From NCBI RefSeq assembly GCF_001048695.1, contig NZ_CVRB01000001.1:930001-994000 (forward strand): 64,000 nucleotides of DNA. Direction: 5' to 3'. A model generated the notes under the pieces. That model worked only from the letters and a program-made list of their open reading frames with translations. It was not told where the DNA came from and made no database searches. Below, one piece after another: positions 26,023 to 35,412 of this stretch (positions are counted from its first letter, which is position 1; every line of letters begins with the position of its first letter). Made by a program: the position numbers and the translations under genes. The stretch comes from Neobacillus massiliamazoniensis (GTDB lineage Bacteria; Bacillota; Bacilli; Bacillales; Cytobacillaceae).

Positions 26023-27459
26023 GTGGGCGTGACGTTACGCAAGGGGCAGAAGGTTGATTTAACAAAATCTTATCCTGGTTTGCAAAATGTAGTGGTCGGA
26101 CTAGGTTGGAGTATTAGCCAGATGGGGTCAAACTTCGATTTAGATGCTTCTGCCTTTTTATTAGGACAGTCCGGAAAGGTTAACAATGATTTGGATTTTG
26201 TTTTCTATAATAATCCTAATGGCGGTAATGGATCGATTATATACAGCGGTGATAACCGCGTCGGTTCAGGAGTTCGGGATGATGAACAGATTCGCATTGA
26301 TTTAAAAATGGTCCCTGACCATATTCATCGAATTGCCTTTACGATTACGATTCATGATGCACAAGTGAAGCGGCAAAATTTCGGTCAAATCTCGGATTCA
26401 TATGTACGAATTTTTAATGAACAAACGAATGAAGAGCTTTTACGATTTAACCTTGGAAGAGATTTTACAATTGAAACAGCAATTGTGGCTGCAGAGCTAT
26501 ACCGTCATAATGGTGAATGGAAGTTTAATGCCATTGCCAGCGGGTTTCAAGGGGGACTTGCTGCTCTGTGCGGCAATTTTGGGGTAACTGTTGACGATGT
26601 CCCTGCTACTGGACAAGCAGGATCAACCTATCAACCAAACCAACCTACTTTTCAACAAAATACTTATCATTCAAATCAGCAATATCAAAATAGCTATAAC
26701 TCCTACCCACAAAGTAACTCTTATCAGCCAACCTATCAACAAGCAGAAACATTCACTCAGCAACCATCTTATGGATATCCAACACAGACATATCCTGCCA
26801 CCCCAGGCGGATCACGTACATATGGCGGGGAGGATATTACTTGTCCTCGCTGCTATTCTAGTAATATCCGTACAGGAAAAAAAGGGTTTGGTCTTGGAAA
26901 AGCAGCAATTGGCGGGTTAATTTTAGGACCGGTTGGATTACTTGGTGGGTTTATCGGCCAAAATCAGTTGAAGTTTACATGTAACAGCTGTGGAAATTCT
27001 TGGGCGCCTTCGCAAACGGATTATGCAGAATGGGCCAATAATCAAAAAAGACGTGCACAGGATCTATTTCAGCGCTATAAAAGCCAGGATGTTTTGGATG
27101 CCGTCGTTGCTGCCTGTGCACTAGTTTCAATGGCCGATGGATATCTGGACGCATCAGAACGACAAAAGATGCTTGAATTTGTGAATCAAAGTGAGGAATT
27201 AAGAGTATTTGATCCGCAAAAAGTCATTCAGAAATTTAATTTCTTTATTTCCCGAATAGAGCGTGATCCCATGGCAGGCCGCGCCGAGGCATTTCGCGCT
27301 TTAGGAAAAATGAGAACAAAACCGGATATGGCTCGGCTTATTGCCCGTTATTGTATAGCCATTGGTTATGCGGATGGGAATTTTGATAATAGTGAAAAGC
27401 AAGCAGTGGCAGATGTTTGCAGGGAGCTTGGCTTAAATCCAGCTGAATTCCTTTCATAA
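26023..27459 (+). CDS. TerD domain-zinc ribbon-TerB fusion protein
   Basis: 478 residues. Residues 1-190 form a TerD domain (VGLGWSI, FDLDASAFLL, DDEQIRIDL, the calcium-binding stress-response fold). A Gln/Tyr/Asn-rich linker (about 200-265) follows, then a zinc ribbon split around a glycine-rich hydrophobic stretch (CPRCYSSNI...CNSCGNSW), and a TerB-like helical domain (about 355-478: ACALVSMADGYLDASERQKM and AIGYADGNFDNSEKQAV, two EF-hand-like acidic repeats). The family is associated with tellurite, phage and envelope stress. GTG 26023 follows GAGGAG. The likely ECF promoter lies upstream. Confidence 0.9.
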   Translation: MGVTLRKGQKVDLTKSYPGLQNVVVGLGWSISQMGSNFDLDASAFLLGQSGKVNNDLDFVFYNNPNGGNGSIIYSGDNRVGSGVRDDEQIRIDLKMVPDHIHRIAFTITIHDAQVKRQNFGQISDSYVRIFNEQTNEELLRFNLGRDFTIETAIVAAELYRHNGEWKFNAIASGFQGGLAALCGNFGVTVDDVPATGQAGSTYQPNQPTFQQNTYHSNQQYQNSYNSYPQSNSYQPTYQQAETFTQQPSYGYPTQTYPATPGGSRTYGGEDITCPRCYSSNIRTGKKGFGLGKAAIGGLILGPVGLLGGFIGQNQLKFTCNSCGNSWAPSQTDYAEWANNQKRRAQDLFQRYKSQDVLDAVVAACALVSMADGYLDASERQKMLEFVNQSEELRVFDPQKVIQKFNFFISRIERDPMAGRAEAFRALGKMRTKPDMARLIARYCIAIGYADGNFDNSEKQAVADVCRELGLNPAEFLS

Positions 27460-27462
27460 TGA

Positions 27463-27509
27463 AAAAAAGAGGATGTTCCAATCCAAAGTGGCAGGGACAT
27501 CCTCTTTTT
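27463..27509. terminator. bidirectional terminator
   Basis: AAAAAGAGGATGT...ACATCCTCTTTTT between the convergent TerD-fusion and selB genes; T runs are present on both strands. Confidence 0.85.
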
Positions 27510-27510
27510 G

Positions 27511-29394
27511 CTATGATTGCCAAACACGCTTATTTTCCACGCGTTTTGTCAGACCCATTGCATCCAATTTTTCTAAAAATGGAATCATATATTTTCTCGA
27601 TAAATCGAGAACGTCCTTCGCAACACCCACTTCAAACTCCATTCCTGTATGATTGTGAAGCTTATCAACGGCGTCCTTAAACACCTCCCCATGATAAGCG
27701 AACTGTTCGTCCAACTGGACAATAAGTTCTTGATCTTCAAGGAAACGTTTTAGATCACTGACAAGAATCTCTGGAATACCTGCAGCCGTGAAATATTCTT
27801 TTAAGGACCGGACCTTTAAACCATCTTTCTTTATTTCTCCAAGCATATTTTCAGTCCTCTTTTCCCAGTTTTTCGGCAAATGAGGAACAAAAGCTGCTAT
27901 TGAAACAAATTGTTCTTTCCGTTTAAAAATTTGATTTGTTATGCCATTTTCAACCACATAATCTAGCAAGCTCTTTGGAAAGCGATTTTGCATGGTTTGC
28001 AACAATTCCGCTTTATTGACCCCTGATTTCATTGGTTGTGCTTGATGGAAATCCTGTATGCGGTCGTAAATGTCTTCTTCGATTGAATCAATTAATGATT
28101 TAAGTGTATATTCTTTGCCATTAAATAAAATAAATTCTGCACCACTTAACTCTTCTAATAAGGAGGATTCATCTAGGGCTGTCCGTTTGATTAACTCATT
28201 AAGAGTCAGACTCTTTGCCTCTATTAATGCAGCTATGATTCGTTCCATGGGTGTTCCGACTTTTTTCTTTTCAAGTTCTTCAATCGTACGGTCCCCAAAA
28301 CGATATTTATCTCCTCGTGGGTCAATGACCCAGCCACCGCCAATTGTTTCTTGTGGGCTTGGTCTCCTGAGGATAAATCGGTCACCTCGTTTTGTCAATA
28401 TTTCTTCTTCAAGCCTGAGTTGACATAGGATTTCCCCGTTCTCTTCTTTAATTTCATTCCGATCAAAGAAAACAATTCTTCCCATTACCTCTGCGGTTCC
28501 GATATGAAGCTTGATGGGCATCCGTTGTTTAACAATATGTTCAAGATCTTCTACTACGCGTATCGCGACATCAACTGTTTTGGATACAATGAAATGCTCT
28601 GATGAAACCAGTACATCCCCACGTTCTAGATCTTCTTTGGAAACACCGGATAAGTTAACTGCAGTCCGTTGTCCTGCATAGGCTTTTTGAGCAGGTTTGT
28701 GGTGAACCTGAATTTGCCGGGCACGAACCTCTATTCCACTAGGCATTATAGTAAGTATTTGCCCTTCTTCGACCGTCCCCTCATAAACAGTCCCACGAAC
28801 AACTGTCCCCTGCCCTTTTACCGTAAATACCTGGTCAATAGGCAGACGAAAGGCCCCTTTTGCATCACGCATTTCTTGTTCTTTCAACGTTCTTATGATT
28901 AAATCTTTGGTTTCTTCGATTCCTTTATGTGAGAGACTATCTACAAGCACAACTGGAGCATCCTCAAAAACTGTTCCGACAAGCTCGGCTAATATATCAT
29001 CCTTCACCAACTCAATAAATTCTTCATCGACGCGCTCAATTTTTGAAATCGATACAATCCCCGTTTTTATGCCTAATAATTTCAAAATCTCCAAATGTTC
29101 ACGTGTTTGCGGCATAACTCCTTCGTCCGCTGCTACGACGAGGACAACGAGGTCAATTCCTGAGACACCGGCAATCATCTGCCGGATAAAGCGCTCATGT
29201 CCGGGTACATCTATAACAGAGATTTGAATTTCCTCATTTTCATATAAGGGTGCAAATCCGAGTTCTATCGAGATTTGCCGTTCTTTTTCCTCTTTTAACC
29301 GGTCTGTATCCACATTGGTCAGCGCTTTCGTTAAAGATGTTTTCCCGTGGTCAATATGTCCTGCCATCCCAATTGTAAAATATCTTTTTTCCAA
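27511..29394 (-). CDS. selB: selenocysteine-specific elongation factor SelB
   Basis: 627-residue translational GTPase that delivers Sec-tRNA to UGA codons with a SECIS element. The G domain has G1 GHIDHGKT, switch RQISIELGF and G3 DVPGHE; the usual G4 sequence is replaced by SISKIE. Domains II-III follow, then C-terminal winged helices (about 400-627) that bind the mRNA hairpin. The start is TTG 29394 after AGGTGG; GTG 29403 is an alternative. No selA, selD or tRNA-Sec is in the window, so completeness of the pathway cannot be judged. CoaW is next upstream. Confidence 0.93.
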   Translation of the reverse strand: MEKRYFTIGMAGHIDHGKTSLTKALTNVDTDRLKEEKERQISIELGFAPLYENEEIQISVIDVPGHERFIRQMIAGVSGIDLVVLVVAADEGVMPQTREHLEILKLLGIKTGIVSISKIERVDEEFIELVKDDILAELVGTVFEDAPVVLVDSLSHKGIEETKDLIIRTLKEQEMRDAKGAFRLPIDQVFTVKGQGTVVRGTVYEGTVEEGQILTIMPSGIEVRARQIQVHHKPAQKAYAGQRTAVNLSGVSKEDLERGDVLVSSEHFIVSKTVDVAIRVVEDLEHIVKQRMPIKLHIGTAEVMGRIVFFDRNEIKEENGEILCQLRLEEEILTKRGDRFILRRPSPQETIGGGWVIDPRGDKYRFGDRTIEELEKKKVGTPMERIIAALIEAKSLTLNELIKRTALDESSLLEELSGAEFILFNGKEYTLKSLIDSIEEDIYDRIQDFHQAQPMKSGVNKAELLQTMQNRFPKSLLDYVVENGITNQIFKRKEQFVSIAAFVPHLPKNWEKRTENMLGEIKKDGLKVRSLKEYFTAAGIPEILVSDLKRFLEDQELIVQLDEQFAYHGEVFKDAVDKLHNHTGMEFEVGVAKDVLDLSRKYMIPFLEKLDAMGLTKRVENKRVWQS

Positions 29395-29465
29395 GCTTGC
29401 CACCTACTTTTTCTATCTTCCATTTAACTGTAGCCTTTATCGTAAAATTGTTCAACTGAACAATT

Positions 29466-30263
29466 TTAGACAGATAAATAGGCCCCGGTGGCGCCGCAGT
29501 ATTCCCCGTTTTTTAAAAAGGTCGCAGATAACCCCATCATATTCATATAAAATTCAAGACCTTTTTTTAACGATTCATTGCCAATCAGGGTACTGCCGAT
29601 AAAAACAACTTCCTTTACTTGGTGAATCTCTGCGGCTTGCATCGTCAATAAAACGATGGTCTCTACGATCATATTCGAAATAGCCGCCATTCGATCTGCA
29701 TCCGAATGCTTGACCTTTGATCCTTTTGCAAAATTGGCCGCAGTTAAATTACCATCGATTGGGGGTTCATCGGACTCATAAATGTCCTTTACAAGCAAAT
29801 CTACTTTCCCTTTATCCCCTTTGTTTGCAAGTGTGGTCAGCTTCCCAAAATCCTCTTCTGATGTTAAAAGTGACCCGAGCCCTGTAAAAATCCCACCGCC
29901 AACCCCGCTTCCCAAAATCCGCTCATATTTTTCCCCTTTTACAATATGCCACGATGTTCCAGTTCCTATATTAACTAATAAGAAAGGCTCCTCAATATTC
30001 TTTTCTTCCTTTAATAAGAACATCCTTGCACCCTCACAGGTTGCCTGAAATTCCGGAACAATCTCTCCTTCTGGAAAATATTTTTTTTGGATCAGGTGAG
30101 CTTTCCCCCCTGTTAAAGCGACCTTCATTTCAGTTGCAGCTATTTTTAGCCACGAAATCGCCTGATTCAACTCGTTTATATGATACTTTTTATAATGAAT
30201 TCTATCTTTTTCCTCGTAGGCGATTTTTACTAGAGAACCACCTGCATCTATTCCTGCTTTCAC
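29466..30263 (-). CDS. coaW: type II pantothenate kinase
   Basis: 265-residue CoaW-type kinase catalysing ATP-dependent phosphorylation of pantothenate, the first step of CoA synthesis. The ASKHA fold is marked by GIDAGGSLVKIAY at the N-terminus, the second phosphate loop LVNIGTGTSW, GSGVGGGIFTGL and the adenosine motif VVFIGSTLIGN. GTG follows AGGAAG. Type II enzymes in Firmicutes escape feedback inhibition by CoA. It is monocistronic or leads into selB (71 bp). Confidence 0.92.
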   Translation of the reverse strand: MKAGIDAGGSLVKIAYEEKDRIHYKKYHINELNQAISWLKIAATEMKVALTGGKAHLIQKKYFPEGEIVPEFQATCEGARMFLLKEEKNIEEPFLLVNIGTGTSWHIVKGEKYERILGSGVGGGIFTGLGSLLTSEEDFGKLTTLANKGDKGKVDLLVKDIYESDEPPIDGNLTAANFAKGSKVKHSDADRMAAISNMIVETIVLLTMQAAEIHQVKEVVFIGSTLIGNESLKKGLEFYMNMMGLSATFLKNGEYCGATGAYLSV

Positions 30264-30418
30264 TTGTCACACTTCCTCATGAATGGGTTTACTAATTGTA
30301 TTTGACAAATTAGTTGTATTTCCTTTTCTTCATTGTTTTTATGTTAAGTTGTCATGAATATTTTACTTTATTATGTATATTACACTCAAAATATATTAAA
30401 CTTTTTTAAGCAAATGTA

Positions 30419-30478
30419 TTCACAACTTTTATGAAATTTACTATAATAAATTTATAAAGTTGCACTAACGCAAAACTT
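30419..30478 (+). promoter_or_regulatory. mntH promoter with candidate MntR operator
   Basis: TTCACA (30419-30424), 17 bp, TATAAT (30442-30447). The imperfect palindrome AAAGTTGC-ACTAAC-GCAAAACTT (30456-30478) follows directly over the expected transcription start. It resembles MntR sites with TTTGC/GCAAA arms, so repression at high manganese is likely. Bases 30264-30418 hold nothing else recognisable. Confidence 0.65.
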
Positions 30479-30535
30479 ATTCATGGACGAACAAAGCTTG
30501 CAAATACGAAAAAAATCATAAAAGGATGGTGTCTT

Positions 30536-31840
30536 ATGAGCCAAAGTCATTTTATTGAATACAAACGAGCTCAAGCAGCCGAAGACCGAACCGTTTCTGC
30601 CGCAAGAGATGCCATGAACGGGAAAGTTAAGGGTATTCGAGCATTACTTCCCTTCCTAGGTCCAGCATTTATTGCCTCCATTGCATATGTCGATCCAGGG
30701 AACTTCGCCACCAACATCCAAAGTGGTGCACTGTTCGGATATAAAATGCTATGGGTGATTATTTTAGCAAATTTAATGGCCATGTTACTTCAAAATATGT
30801 CAGCAAAATTAGGTATTGCAACTGGAAAAAGCCTTCCGGAAATTTGCCGCGATCATATGCCAAAATGGCTGACATGGACTATGTGGGTCGTCTCTGAGCT
30901 GGCAGCAATGGCTACTGACCTCGCAGAATTTTTAGGAGCTACCCTTGCTTTAAACCTATTAGCAGGCATTCCAATGCTGGTTGCTACCATCATCACTGGG
31001 ATTGTCACCTATCTTATTTTAATGTTAGAAAAATTCGGCTTCCGCCCTTTAGAGAAGTTTATTGCTGCATTTGCGACGCTAATTGGGTTATGTTATTTAG
31101 TCGAAACCATCTTTTCAAAGCCAGATCTTACGCTTGTAGCTTATCATAGTGTTGTTCCATGGCTTGGAAACAAAGAAAGTATTATCCTTGCAGTAGGTGT
31201 GATCGGTGCGACCGTTATGCCTCACGCAATTTATTTACATTCTAGTCTGACTCAAAACCGTGTTGTTCCAAGAAACGATATGGAAAAAATCAAAATTCAA
31301 AAATTCAGTACGAAAGAAATTCTAATTGCTATGACCCTTGCTGGATTTGTAAACCTCGCCATGATGTTTATGGCTGCATCGGTTTTTAATACAACAGGTA
31401 ATAGTAATGTTGCAGATATTACAACTGCTTATCACACACTGACACCGCTTCTCGGTTCAGCAGCAGCTAGTGTATTTTTGATCTCATTACTTGCTTCTGG
31501 AATATCAAGCTCAGTGGTTGGGACAATGGCTGGTCAAGTCATCATGCAAGGCTTTGTAGGTTTCACGATTCCGTTATGGATTCGCAGGGTTGTCACGATG
31601 CTTCCAACTGTCATTATTGTGGCAATTGGTGTCGACCCAACAAAAACTCTTGTCATAAGCCAAGTCATTCTAAGTATCGTGTTACCATTCCCAATTATTG
31701 CATTAATCTATTTCTCGCAAAAGAAAGAAATCATGGGTGTGTTAACCAACAAACGACTCACCACCATTTTATCAACAATTTTCGCGGTCATCATTTTAGG
31801 ATTAAATATTTGGTTGATTGTGCAAACGTTTATGGGGTAA
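30536..31840 (+). CDS. mntH: NRAMP-family manganese(II)/H+ symporter
   Basis: 434 residues, 11 predicted helices. The metal site is intact: DPGNFATNIQSGA in helix 1 (Asp and Asn ligands) and VMPHAIYLHSSL in helix 6 (Met and His). The central loop after helix 8 carries the family GTMAGQVIMQGF segment. It imports Mn(II) using the proton gradient. AAAAGGATGGTG precedes ATG. A putative MntR site overlaps the promoter region. The stretch 31841-32002 downstream contains only a weak hairpin. Confidence 0.95.
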   Translation: MSQSHFIEYKRAQAAEDRTVSAARDAMNGKVKGIRALLPFLGPAFIASIAYVDPGNFATNIQSGALFGYKMLWVIILANLMAMLLQNMSAKLGIATGKSLPEICRDHMPKWLTWTMWVVSELAAMATDLAEFLGATLALNLLAGIPMLVATIITGIVTYLILMLEKFGFRPLEKFIAAFATLIGLCYLVETIFSKPDLTLVAYHSVVPWLGNKESIILAVGVIGATVMPHAIYLHSSLTQNRVVPRNDMEKIKIQKFSTKEILIAMTLAGFVNLAMMFMAASVFNTTGNSNVADITTAYHTLTPLLGSAAASVFLISLLASGISSSVVGTMAGQVIMQGFVGFTIPLWIRRVVTMLPTVIIVAIGVDPTKTLVISQVILSIVLPFPIIALIYFSQKKEIMGVLTNKRLTTILSTIFAVIILGLNIWLIVQTFMG

Positions 31841-32002
31841 GGATTTAATGGAGTCATGAGCATTTCCCACAGTTCCATGGGACTTTGGGATTTTATTGTT
31901 TTCGTAGAAGAGTGACTGTAATATATTTTTAATGTTTTGGCTTCATTCCTTTTATGTTAAAATGTTTTAGAAGAAATCAACCTTTATGAGCAATAGAAAA
32001 TC

Positions 32003-32466
32003 CTATTTTGATTTTGAAATGTATTTTTCAAATTGACTAATGTAGACGCCTGGTGCTACCAAATGATCTCTAACGAATTGATATCCATTTTTCATATATA
32101 AGGTTTAGCAGGAAAATTATCTTTTCCGGTCGAGACTTTTAAAATAGTACTTTCCGGATTATTTTCTTCTAAATCATACAACAGCATTTGTGCAATTCCT
32201 TTGCGGAAATGGTTTGGATGAACGACCATTCGGCAAATTGTAAGTTCTTCCCCATCAGTTGTAAAAGAAAGGGCCCCTGTAAGCTCGTCCTCGTAAAAAT
32301 ATCCTAAAAAGGTTTCATCACATCGTTGAAATTCCTCAAAAGATTCTTTAAGGGGTGGAAGATCAAAAAAACCAATTAACTCCGCTTCAACATGATAAGA
32401 AGCTCGTTGTAATTCAAATAGTTTTTTGGTTAAATGGATATCTTGAAAATCAATTCTCTTAATCAT
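32003..32466 (-). pseudogene. GNAT acetyltransferase with frameshift near its C-terminus
   Basis: ATG 32466 (AGAGGA upstream) opens a GNAT domain with RMVVHPNHFRKGIAQMLLYDLE, the acetyl-CoA-binding loop. The frame ends prematurely at 32092 after NFPAKPYI. Continuing in the neighbouring frame from about 32105 gives LYMKNGYQFVRDHLVAPGVY, the expected family continuation, to a stop at 32003. One base appears lost around GCTAAACC, so the gene is probably inactive, or this is a sequencing error. Confidence 0.8.
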
Positions 32467-32823
32467 GACAACCAATCCTCTTGTCAATAAATATTGTGTT
32501 CACTATTGTTATTAACTGTACCAACTAGGCGTTTTATTGTTTAAATTTTCTACTTATCTATTTTAAAAAATTGTAGGTAAACTAGATAACTATCAAAATA
32601 GGATTTCATTTGTGATTTGAGACTGATTTTAATATTAAATTCTATATTTTCCTTAATTTTACTTTTTTAACAGTAAAATACCATAGAATGAATTTTGAAT
32701 AGAATTTACAATGATTCTGACAAAAAACATTACAAAACGCTAAGATTTTTATATAATAGTTCAGTATCTATAAAAAAAAGAAATGGGTTTATCATTCAAT
32801 AGATAAATAAGGGTGATTAATGA
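32467..32823. other. gene-free A/T-rich gap
   Basis: About 350 bp that must hold the promoter of the glycosidase operon. I see no open frame, repeat or convincing terminator in it. Confidence 0.5.
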
Positions 32824-33795
32824 ATGAAGTTACTTAAAGGATTTTTATATTTGATTCTCACATTTTTGTATGTTTGGGTTTCAAGTGTTATCTTAGTTTT
32901 TCATGGGCCATTCCCATCACTTAAAAGCTATGTGATCGGAATGATTTCAACGTCGATGCATTCTCAATACCTTGAACCGCTATCATTGTGGACGGTATCT
33001 TTGGATAAATACAAACCAAGTTTGATGGGTGATCTTAAAACAAACACAAAAAAAGATGAAGAGAATTCTAAAAAGGTTCGAAATCAGTATGAAAAAATAA
33101 CCGATCCTACTATTAAAATTGAAGATTATCAAGCAAAGACGTTTTCTGCTAAAATCATGTTAATTTCAGACCCGAAACGGGTCCATGTGGCCGCAACAAA
33201 ATACCAAGGAGATGTCGGGCAAACGGTAAGTGAAATGGTGTCCGATAATCATGCAGTTGCAGGAATAAACGGCGGAGGATTCTCAGATACGGGATACCGT
33301 GGAACAGGTGGTATTCCGCTTGGTACAACTATTCATAACGGACAATTTTTAACAACATCAGGTGGATCAAACCCAATGGTTGGTTTTACCCGTGAAGGAT
33401 TGTTACTAGTCGGAAACTATACTGATCAAGAACTAAAAGATTTAAAAGTTACCGAAGCATTATCATTTGGCCCTGCTCTTGTGAAAGATGGAGAGGGAGT
33501 CGTCAAAGGAGATGGCGGCTGGGGTTATGCACCTAGGACGGCAATTGGTCAAAAAGAAGATGGCACAGTCATTATGATTGTAACCGATGGACGAGGGGTT
33601 CATGGTCTAAACAATGTTGGTGCGTCCATAAGGGACTTAATGAATTTGATGTTAAAATACGGTGCGGTGAACGCAGCAAATTTAGATGGTGGTTCTTCGA
33701 CTACCATGGTGAAAGACGGCCTTTTAGTGAATGAGCCATCTGACGTCCTTGGTGAACGAAAAATTGCAACTAGCTTTGTCGTGATGCCGGAATAA
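32824..33795 (+). CDS. phosphodiester glycosidase (NAGPA-domain) protein, membrane anchored
   Basis: 323 residues. An N-terminal hydrophobic segment (about 5-25) anchors an extracellular NAGPA domain (about 115-320) with AGINGGGFSDTGYRGTGGIP, IHNGQ, APRTAIGQ and the signature ANLDGGSSTTMV. Relatives cleave GlcNAc-1-phosphodiester links or act on wall and exopolysaccharides. GGGTG precedes ATG. It is followed 13 bp later by a secreted beta-propeller-like gene, making an envelope operon. Confidence 0.87.
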   Translation: MKLLKGFLYLILTFLYVWVSSVILVFHGPFPSLKSYVIGMISTSMHSQYLEPLSLWTVSLDKYKPSLMGDLKTNTKKDEENSKKVRNQYEKITDPTIKIEDYQAKTFSAKIMLISDPKRVHVAATKYQGDVGQTVSEMVSDNHAVAGINGGGFSDTGYRGTGGIPLGTTIHNGQFLTTSGGSNPMVGFTREGLLLVGNYTDQELKDLKVTEALSFGPALVKDGEGVVKGDGGWGYAPRTAIGQKEDGTVIMIVTDGRGVHGLNNVGASIRDLMNLMLKYGAVNAANLDGGSSTTMVKDGLLVNEPSDVLGERKIATSFVVMPE

Positions 33796-33808
33796 GGTGG
33801 AGTGAACA

Positions 33809-34819
33809 ATGAAATACTTTTTACGAATAATTATCATTATTACAATCCTTGAGGCTGGAGTATATGGGTATTACAATCATATGCTGAATTCTAATAATGC
33901 CATGGCGACTACAGCACCTGCAAAAGCGAAAGAAGTAAAAGAAGTAAAAAAAGTAAAACCAAACTCATATACTCAACTGGCAAATGAAAAGGTAAAATTA
34001 ATATCGATTTCTGAAAATCAGAAATTTGTCGCTTCTGTAGATGAGAACAACAAACTGCAAATCACGGATTTAGATAGCAATCAAGAAGTGTACTCATCAA
34101 CTGAAAAATCCGATATTGTTTATCTGAAATTTATCCGAAGCGACAGTCTTTTCATAGGGATTAAGACAGAAAACAAAGACTTGGTTTTAAAGACAATCCA
34201 GATTGGTGCGAATAGGGAGAGAACGATTAAAACCTTTACCGATGTTTCCCCTACTTCGACGTTTAAATCGATTACTTATAGCCCATTCACGAACGATGTG
34301 TATATTCTGATTGGGAATGATGTGAATACAAAAATGTACCATTTTGATACAAACGGTCAAATGACGGCATTACCGTCTCAATTCTCTTATATTGAAAATC
34401 CAATGATGCTCGCTTCGAAAAATGTGTTGTTTTTTGAAGATAAGCATAATAATATTTGGATGAGCCAAGACAACAAAAGCTTAAAGAAAATTGCAGAAAA
34501 TGCAACATTGCTGGCTGTAAATGACGATACAATTTATTATGGTTCTCTTGATCAGGATGGAAAGGTAGTGAGTATCCATGAGTACAAAAATGGTGAAAAA
34601 CAGGATATTTACCAGCTGCCAACACCTGTTCTAGGAAGTCGTATCCTTATTAATAAGGATGGAAATGTTTTTTATGAAAAGAACTATACGTTCTACGATA
34701 CAAATCTTAATAAATCGTATCCAATTCCGAAGGATGCATCGTCTGTTTTCGTTGAAAATCACAAAATGTTTGTTCTTACACCGGACAAAGCATATATAAT
34801 GAACGACGCAGAGAAATAA
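33809..34819 (+). CDS. secreted/membrane-anchored beta-propeller-like protein
   Basis: 336 residues. A hydrophobic N-terminus (about 4-22) is followed by a Lys/Val-rich spacer. The rest is beta-strand-rich with repeating SENQKFVASVDENNKLQITD-like and ILIGNDVNTKMYHFDTNG-like blocks about 40-50 residues apart, as in WD-like propellers. I recognise no specific family. It is co-transcribed with the NAGPA glycosidase and ends at a strong terminator, so a supporting role in the same wall or exopolysaccharide process is inferred. Confidence 0.7.
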   Translation: MKYFLRIIIIITILEAGVYGYYNHMLNSNNAMATTAPAKAKEVKEVKKVKPNSYTQLANEKVKLISISENQKFVASVDENNKLQITDLDSNQEVYSSTEKSDIVYLKFIRSDSLFIGIKTENKDLVLKTIQIGANRERTIKTFTDVSPTSTFKSITYSPFTNDVYILIGNDVNTKMYHFDTNGQMTALPSQFSYIENPMMLASKNVLFFEDKHNNIWMSQDNKSLKKIAENATLLAVNDDTIYYGSLDQDGKVVSIHEYKNGEKQDIYQLPTPVLGSRILINKDGNVFYEKNYTFYDTNLNKSYPIPKDASSVFVENHKMFVLTPDKAYIMNDAEK

Positions 34820-34840
34820 TTAAGCTTCATCAAATGTGAA

Positions 34841-34885
34841 AGGGGGTGTCCCAAAAGTATAACTTTTAGGGGCACCCCCTTTTTA
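34841..34885 (+). terminator. terminator of NAGPA operon
   Basis: AGGGGGTGTCCCAAAAGT / ACTTTTAGGGGCACCCCCT followed by TTTTT. Confidence 0.92.
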
Positions 34886-34890
34886 TTAAT

Positions 34891-35114
34891 GGTCTGTTAA
34901 ACTTTGTCTGTTGATTTCCGCTCCAAGCACTCGCTTTCCGCGGGCAGTCCGGGGAGCCTCCTCGGCGCTATTGCGCCTGTGGTGTCTCCCCTGCCCCGTA
35001 CTCCCGCAGGACGTTGAATCATCATCTTTGAATCATCATCTTTGAATCAACACCGCACGAAGGAAATGCGATAGCATTTTCGAGGATCGAGTGCCTTCCG
35101 CTCCAATCAACATA
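34891..35114 (+). mobile_element. MITE copy 3 (right end lost)
   Basis: It begins GGTCTGTTAAA and follows the common interior to CTCCAATCAACATAG, but lacks the final TTTAACACAGCC. An internal TTGAATCATCATC block is duplicated. No target duplication can be defined. The gap from 35115 to 35280 is otherwise featureless. Confidence 0.8.
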
Positions 35115-35292
35115 GACTTTGTAAATATAGATGTGCCTGTCACATTTTGGGACAGTACCTTTTCAATTGTTATTTATTTTCTTTTAATTTAAATAGAAAA
35201 AATTCCCTACCAATGATTTCCTTACCGTTTTTAAAGTGACCCAAAATAACGAATTTTTGACATTTATAAACCCAAATTAGGGAGGTTAGAAG

Positions 35293-35412
35293 ATGATACT
35301 TATTAAAACTTCTTCTATCAATCTCTTACTAATAAGGGTAAAAAAAGGCTTCCTCATCATTTGGATGGGAAGCTCTTTTTTTATTTTTTCAAATGATACG
35401 GTACGGTCGTAA
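35293..35412 (+). CDS. possible 39-aa hydrophobic peptide overlapping a terminator
   Basis: ATG 35293 has an excellent site (GGGAGGT, 6-nt spacing). The frame runs 39 codons through the terminator hairpin into the 3' end of the kimA-like gene on the other strand. The peptide is Leu/Ile/Phe-rich. It may be a type I toxin-like or membrane peptide, but the hairpin inside the frame and lack of a family make this doubtful. Confidence 0.25.
   Translation: MILIKTSSINLLLIRVKKGFLIIWMGSSFFIFSNDTVRS
35341..35382 (-). terminator. terminator of kimA-like gene
   Basis: AAAAAAGGCTTCC...GGGAAGCTCTTTTTTT, with T runs on both strands, beginning at the stop at 35381. Confidence 0.8.

Noticed and set aside
29315..29602. 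Plus-strand frames over selB and coaW
   Set aside because: Shadows of strongly supported genes on the other strand.
31841..31915. Terminator after mntH
   Set aside because: TTCCCACAGTTCCATGGGAC...TTTGGGA pairs only weakly and the T run is interrupted.
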